A DNA stretch of 8,955 bases from Planctomycetales bacterium 4484_123 (lineage in GTDB: Bacteria > Planctomycetota > Phycisphaerae > SM23-33): assembly GCA_002049885.1 (NCBI GenBank), contig MVCS01000039.1, positions 1-8,955 on the forward strand. Reading direction: 5' to 3'. Both the position numbers and the translations under genes were made by a program. The notes below the pieces were generated by a model. The model saw nothing but the letters and a program-made list of their open reading frames with translations, made no database searches and was not told where the DNA came from. Below, in pieces: positions 6,558 through 8,955 of the stretch. How positions within the stretch are numbered: the stretch's first letter is position 1; each line of letters opens with the position of its first letter.

Positions 6558-8581
6558 CTACGGCTTGAGCCGCTTGAAGAGCTCGTCGAAGGTCTTGCCG
6601 ATCTCGGCGGAGAGGTCCCCGCCGCTGCGGGCAAGTTGATGGAAGAGCTTCACGGACGACTCGGCGATCTTGCCGGCCGGCAGGGGCACGAAGTCCTTGG
6701 CCCCCAGTTCGTCCCACTTGCCGCGGACGTGTCGGCCCATGAGCTTGGCCCTCAGCTCGCCCAGCAGCAGCCTGCTGAGGGGATTGGCGGTGACGAACGT
6801 GCCCGCCACCACCACCGCGTCCACCTGGTGCGTGCGGACGTTGACGGTGCCCTTGCGGCACTCGATGCCGGCCAGCGGGTTGGCCACGACCGCCCGGCGG
6901 ATGTGCAGCACCGGGCCACGAATGGTGAACACCGCGTGGGCGTCGGAGAGGGCCGAGCGCTGCCGCTCCAGTCCCAGCCGGCCGAACAGCCACGACACCA
7001 CCGGCACCGACCACAGGTCGCCGTCGTCCAGGAAGATTCTCCCCCGCCCGACGAGTCGGTCGGCGAGCCGTGCATCCCCGGCTGACCCGCCCGGCGGGCC
7101 GGCACTGAGGGCCAGTTGGCCGGTGAGCTTGCCGGTTATCTTCCCCTCGCCCGCAGCACCCAGGGCGGCCGAGAGCGCCCGCACGTCCAGGCCGGCGACG
7201 GCCAGGGACGACTGGAACGACCGCTTCTCGCGGCGGAACCAGTTGTCCACGGCCAACTGGAGGTTCACCTGCCCGCCGCAGGTCTTTGCCCTCAGGTCGG
7301 TCAGCTCCAGCCTGCTGGGCGTGAGGATGGCGCTGGCCCAGCGGATGTCGGAGACCTTCAAGGGCCGGTCGGGGAAGGGCTGAAGCTCCAGCCCCCGGCC
7401 CGCGAAGCGCAGGGATCCCAGCCAGGGATTGCGCCCGCCCGGCGCCCACCGCGCCGTGCCCACGAAGCGGACCACCCCCCGGCCGCCCAGGCCGCGAAGC
7501 ACGCGCCGCCAGAACCGGCTGCGGTGGGCGGACCGGCGCAGCTCGATGACTCCGCGCAGGGCGGGCACGTCCAGCCAGGCCGAGGCGGTGCCCAGGGCCC
7601 GCCGGTCGCCGGCCTGAGTGGGCCGGGGCAGTTGATACCTGAAAGGCGTCTCCGGGAGGCTCACCACCCCGGCCGGGCAGACCACCCGGGCGGCCTCAAC
7701 CCTGCCTCGACCGTCCGCGGCACTGAGGGCCAGGTGCACCCGCTCGGCAACGACGCCGTCGAGCGCGTCCAGCCGGAGGTCGCTGACCTCAAGGCGGAGG
7801 GAATGGTCGGCCGAGTCGGGCCGGTGGAGGGAGCCGTTGAAGTGCCCCGAGGCCCGCACCTGCCCCTGGGCGGCAGCCAGGCCGCGCCGGCCCATCGCCG
7901 CGAACAAGGCCGCCGTCTCATCGACCGTGAAACGATGAGCCAGCTCGGACTGGAGCTCCAGGACCCGGCCGGCGGGATGGTAACTACCGGTGAGGACAAG
8001 GACCTCTCCGCTCTCACCAGCCCGCCGGCGAAAGGCGAAGGCGTAACGGTCGGGATAGCTCTCCACGTCCAGCTCCAGGCCGTCGTAGGTGGCTGCCAAC
8101 CTCCCATCCGCCTGCACCAGGCTGACGGTCAGGTCGCGGACCGCCAGGCGGCTGGGCACGGTGGAAGACCCGCGGCCCTTGCCGGCGGCGGGAACGGCGC
8201 GTCGGCGGATGGGCGGTCGGCAGCGACCGGCGCGGAAGCGCAGGTCGCACCGGACCCCCTCCAACCGTACATGCCCGAGAGCACCAGCCGGACCGACCCG
8301 ACCCGACCCCACCGGTGCCCGTCGCGGTCCAGCAGCTCCAGGCCGAACAGACCGCAGCGACCGGTCAGGCCGAAGTCAACCGCGCGGATGCGGACCGGTC
8401 CGTCCCACACGGCCGACAGCGCCGAGCGCACCCGCCGGGCCAGCAGCCACGGACCGATGCAGTACTTGACCAGCACGGCGGCGATGAGGGCCAGGACGAT
8501 TGCGCCCAGCAGGCCCTGCCCGCCCCGGCGCAACAGTCGCCGGTGAGGGGGCGGACGGGTTGGCGATTTCGTTTCTTCCAT
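6558..8581 (-). pseudogene. AsmA-like membrane-anchored protein, frameshifted
   Basis: One gene read in two frames. The first part starts at 8581 (MEETKSPTRPP; weak GGAG 4 bases upstream) and has one membrane helix at about residues 24-46 after an Arg-rich stretch, then beta-rich sequence to VGSVRLVLSG (residue 103). At about 8273 the frame must shift by one base to continue as HVRLEGVRCDLRF; repairing a single lost C (GGCCAT read as GGCAT) restores about 674 residues. The rest is repetitive beta-structure typical of AsmA/YhdP/TamB-type periplasmic proteins. The best match is near the C-terminus (about 480-625): GKITGKLTGQLAL, GRIFLDDGDLWSVPVVSWLFGRLGL (here split), and VVANPLAGIECRKGTVNV. 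Relatives span the envelope and are linked to lipid transport or outer-membrane upkeep; this protein's role is not known. Without the missing base, translation from 8581 stops at 8129. Confidence 0.75.
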
Positions 8582-8589
8582 CGTCTCCG

Positions 8590-8595
8590 TACAAT
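8590..8595 (+). promoter_or_regulatory. possible -10 box of a leaderless DUF547 transcript
   Basis: TACAAT ends 8 bases before the ATG at 8604. The gene has no Shine-Dalgarno-like sequence, and transcription from this box would begin at or next to the start codon. The -35 region (about 8567-8572, TTTCGT) is poor. This is a motif-based guess. Confidence 0.3.
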
Positions 8596-8603
8596 GAATC
8601 GGC

Positions 8604-8955
8604 ATGAGGGCCGGGTCAGGCAAGTCGAGATTGGTGCTTTCCTGGGCGGTGCTGCTGGCGGGCTGCGCCGCCCCGGCGCCGGTCGAACTCGACCTGACCG
8701 GTGCCGTGCCCACGACGGACACCTCCGAGCTGGCCAGGGTGCTCCAGGCGGTCGTCACCGACGGGGGCCGGTTCGACCCGGCCGCCTTGAAGCGCATGGA
8801 AGGGACCCTCGACGCCTGCCTGCGAAAGCTGGCGGTGACCGGCCCGAGGGCCACGCCGGAGCTGTTTCCGACCTACGGGTCGCGTTGGGCCTACTGGTAC
8901 AATGCCCGGGCGGCGTGGTCGATGAAGCTGGCGCTGCTGGCGGGCTGTCCGCGAC
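8604..8955 (+). CDS. DUF547-family lipoprotein, N-terminal part (cut by window end)
   Basis: The first 117 codons are present and the frame runs off the window. Residues 1-21 (MRAGSGKSRLVLSWAVLLAGC) form a lipoprotein signal with lipobox LAGC, so Cys21 should be lipidated and the protein membrane-anchored outside the cytoplasm. Residues about 40-117 match the start of DUF547: a helical stretch (ELARVLQAVVTDGGRFDPAAL...LDACLRKLAVTG) leading to RWAYWYNARAAWSMKLALL, the counterpart of the family's FWINAYNALTLK segment. DUF547 has no firmly established biochemical role that I can cite. It diverges from the AsmA-like gene with 22 bp between start codons. No ribosome-binding site is visible, and another ATG at 8594 is in a different, unlikely frame. 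Confidence 0.85.
   Translation, partial: MRAGSGKSRLVLSWAVLLAGCAAPAPVELDLTGAVPTTDTSELARVLQAVVTDGGRFDPAALKRMEGTLDACLRKLAVTGPRATPELFPTYGSRWAYWYNARAAWSMKLALLAGCPR

Noticed and set aside
5431..6639. Plus-strand frame of about 402 codons opposite mutM
   Set aside because: mutM on the other strand is certain; this frame is a compositional shadow.
7116..8546. Plus-strand frame of about 476 codons opposite the AsmA-like gene
   Set aside because: No domain, signal or ribosome-binding site; the opposing strand has coherent membrane-protein sequence.
1..8955. CRISPR array, tRNA/rRNA, insertion sequence or defence system
   Set aside because: No regularly spaced repeats, no tRNA-like cloverleaf noticed, no transposase, nuclease or other defence-type motif in the genes recognised.

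Overview
This is a GC-rich bacterial window that looks planctomycete, probably Phycisphaerae-like. The main clue is the secreted beta-helix protein, whose N-terminus FEPLEHRLLFA is a close variant of the LEPR-XLL motif common on exported planctomycete proteins. The exported polysaccharide-active enzymes and the DUF547 lipoprotein fit the same group. No 16S or other strict phylogenetic marker is present, so this is inference.

Layout from left to right: (1) 1-278, minus: start of a LysE-family exporter, cut by the window edge. (2) 279-524: divergent intergenic region with a perfect 9-bp inverted repeat and a possible promoter. (3) 525-1295, plus: a secreted protein that keeps both ends of a GH30-like glycosidase but lacks most of the catalytic barrel. 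(4) 1235-3739, minus: large secreted beta-helix protein resembling GH141, converging on gene 3 with a 61-bp antisense overlap. (5) 3740-3989: intergenic, with a hairpin next to the beta-helix gene's Shine-Dalgarno. (6) 3990-5500, minus: secreted two-domain esterase (mutarotase-like beta-sandwich plus alpha/beta hydrolase), broken by a one-base frameshift. (7) 5608-6423, minus: mutM (fpg), with a GTG start. (8) 6558-8581, minus: AsmA-like membrane-anchored protein, also broken by a one-base frameshift. (9) 8604-8955, plus: start of a DUF547 lipoprotein, divergent from gene 8 across only 22 bp.

Genes 8, 7 and 6 run in the same direction with gaps of 134 and 107 bp and could be co-transcribed. 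No sequence shown here proves it. Genes 3, 4 and 6 all carry export signals and hydrolase-type domains, so 525-5500 may be a small locus for a plant-type polysaccharide. The linkage is suggestive only.

The most notable feature is damage: three of the seven genes carry lesions. Two are single-base losses of the same polarity, and one is a large in-frame deletion. This may be pseudogenisation or sequence error, and read-level data would tell. I do not see a CRISPR array, RNA gene, transposase or recognisable defence system. Most long open frames opposite these genes are by-products of high GC.
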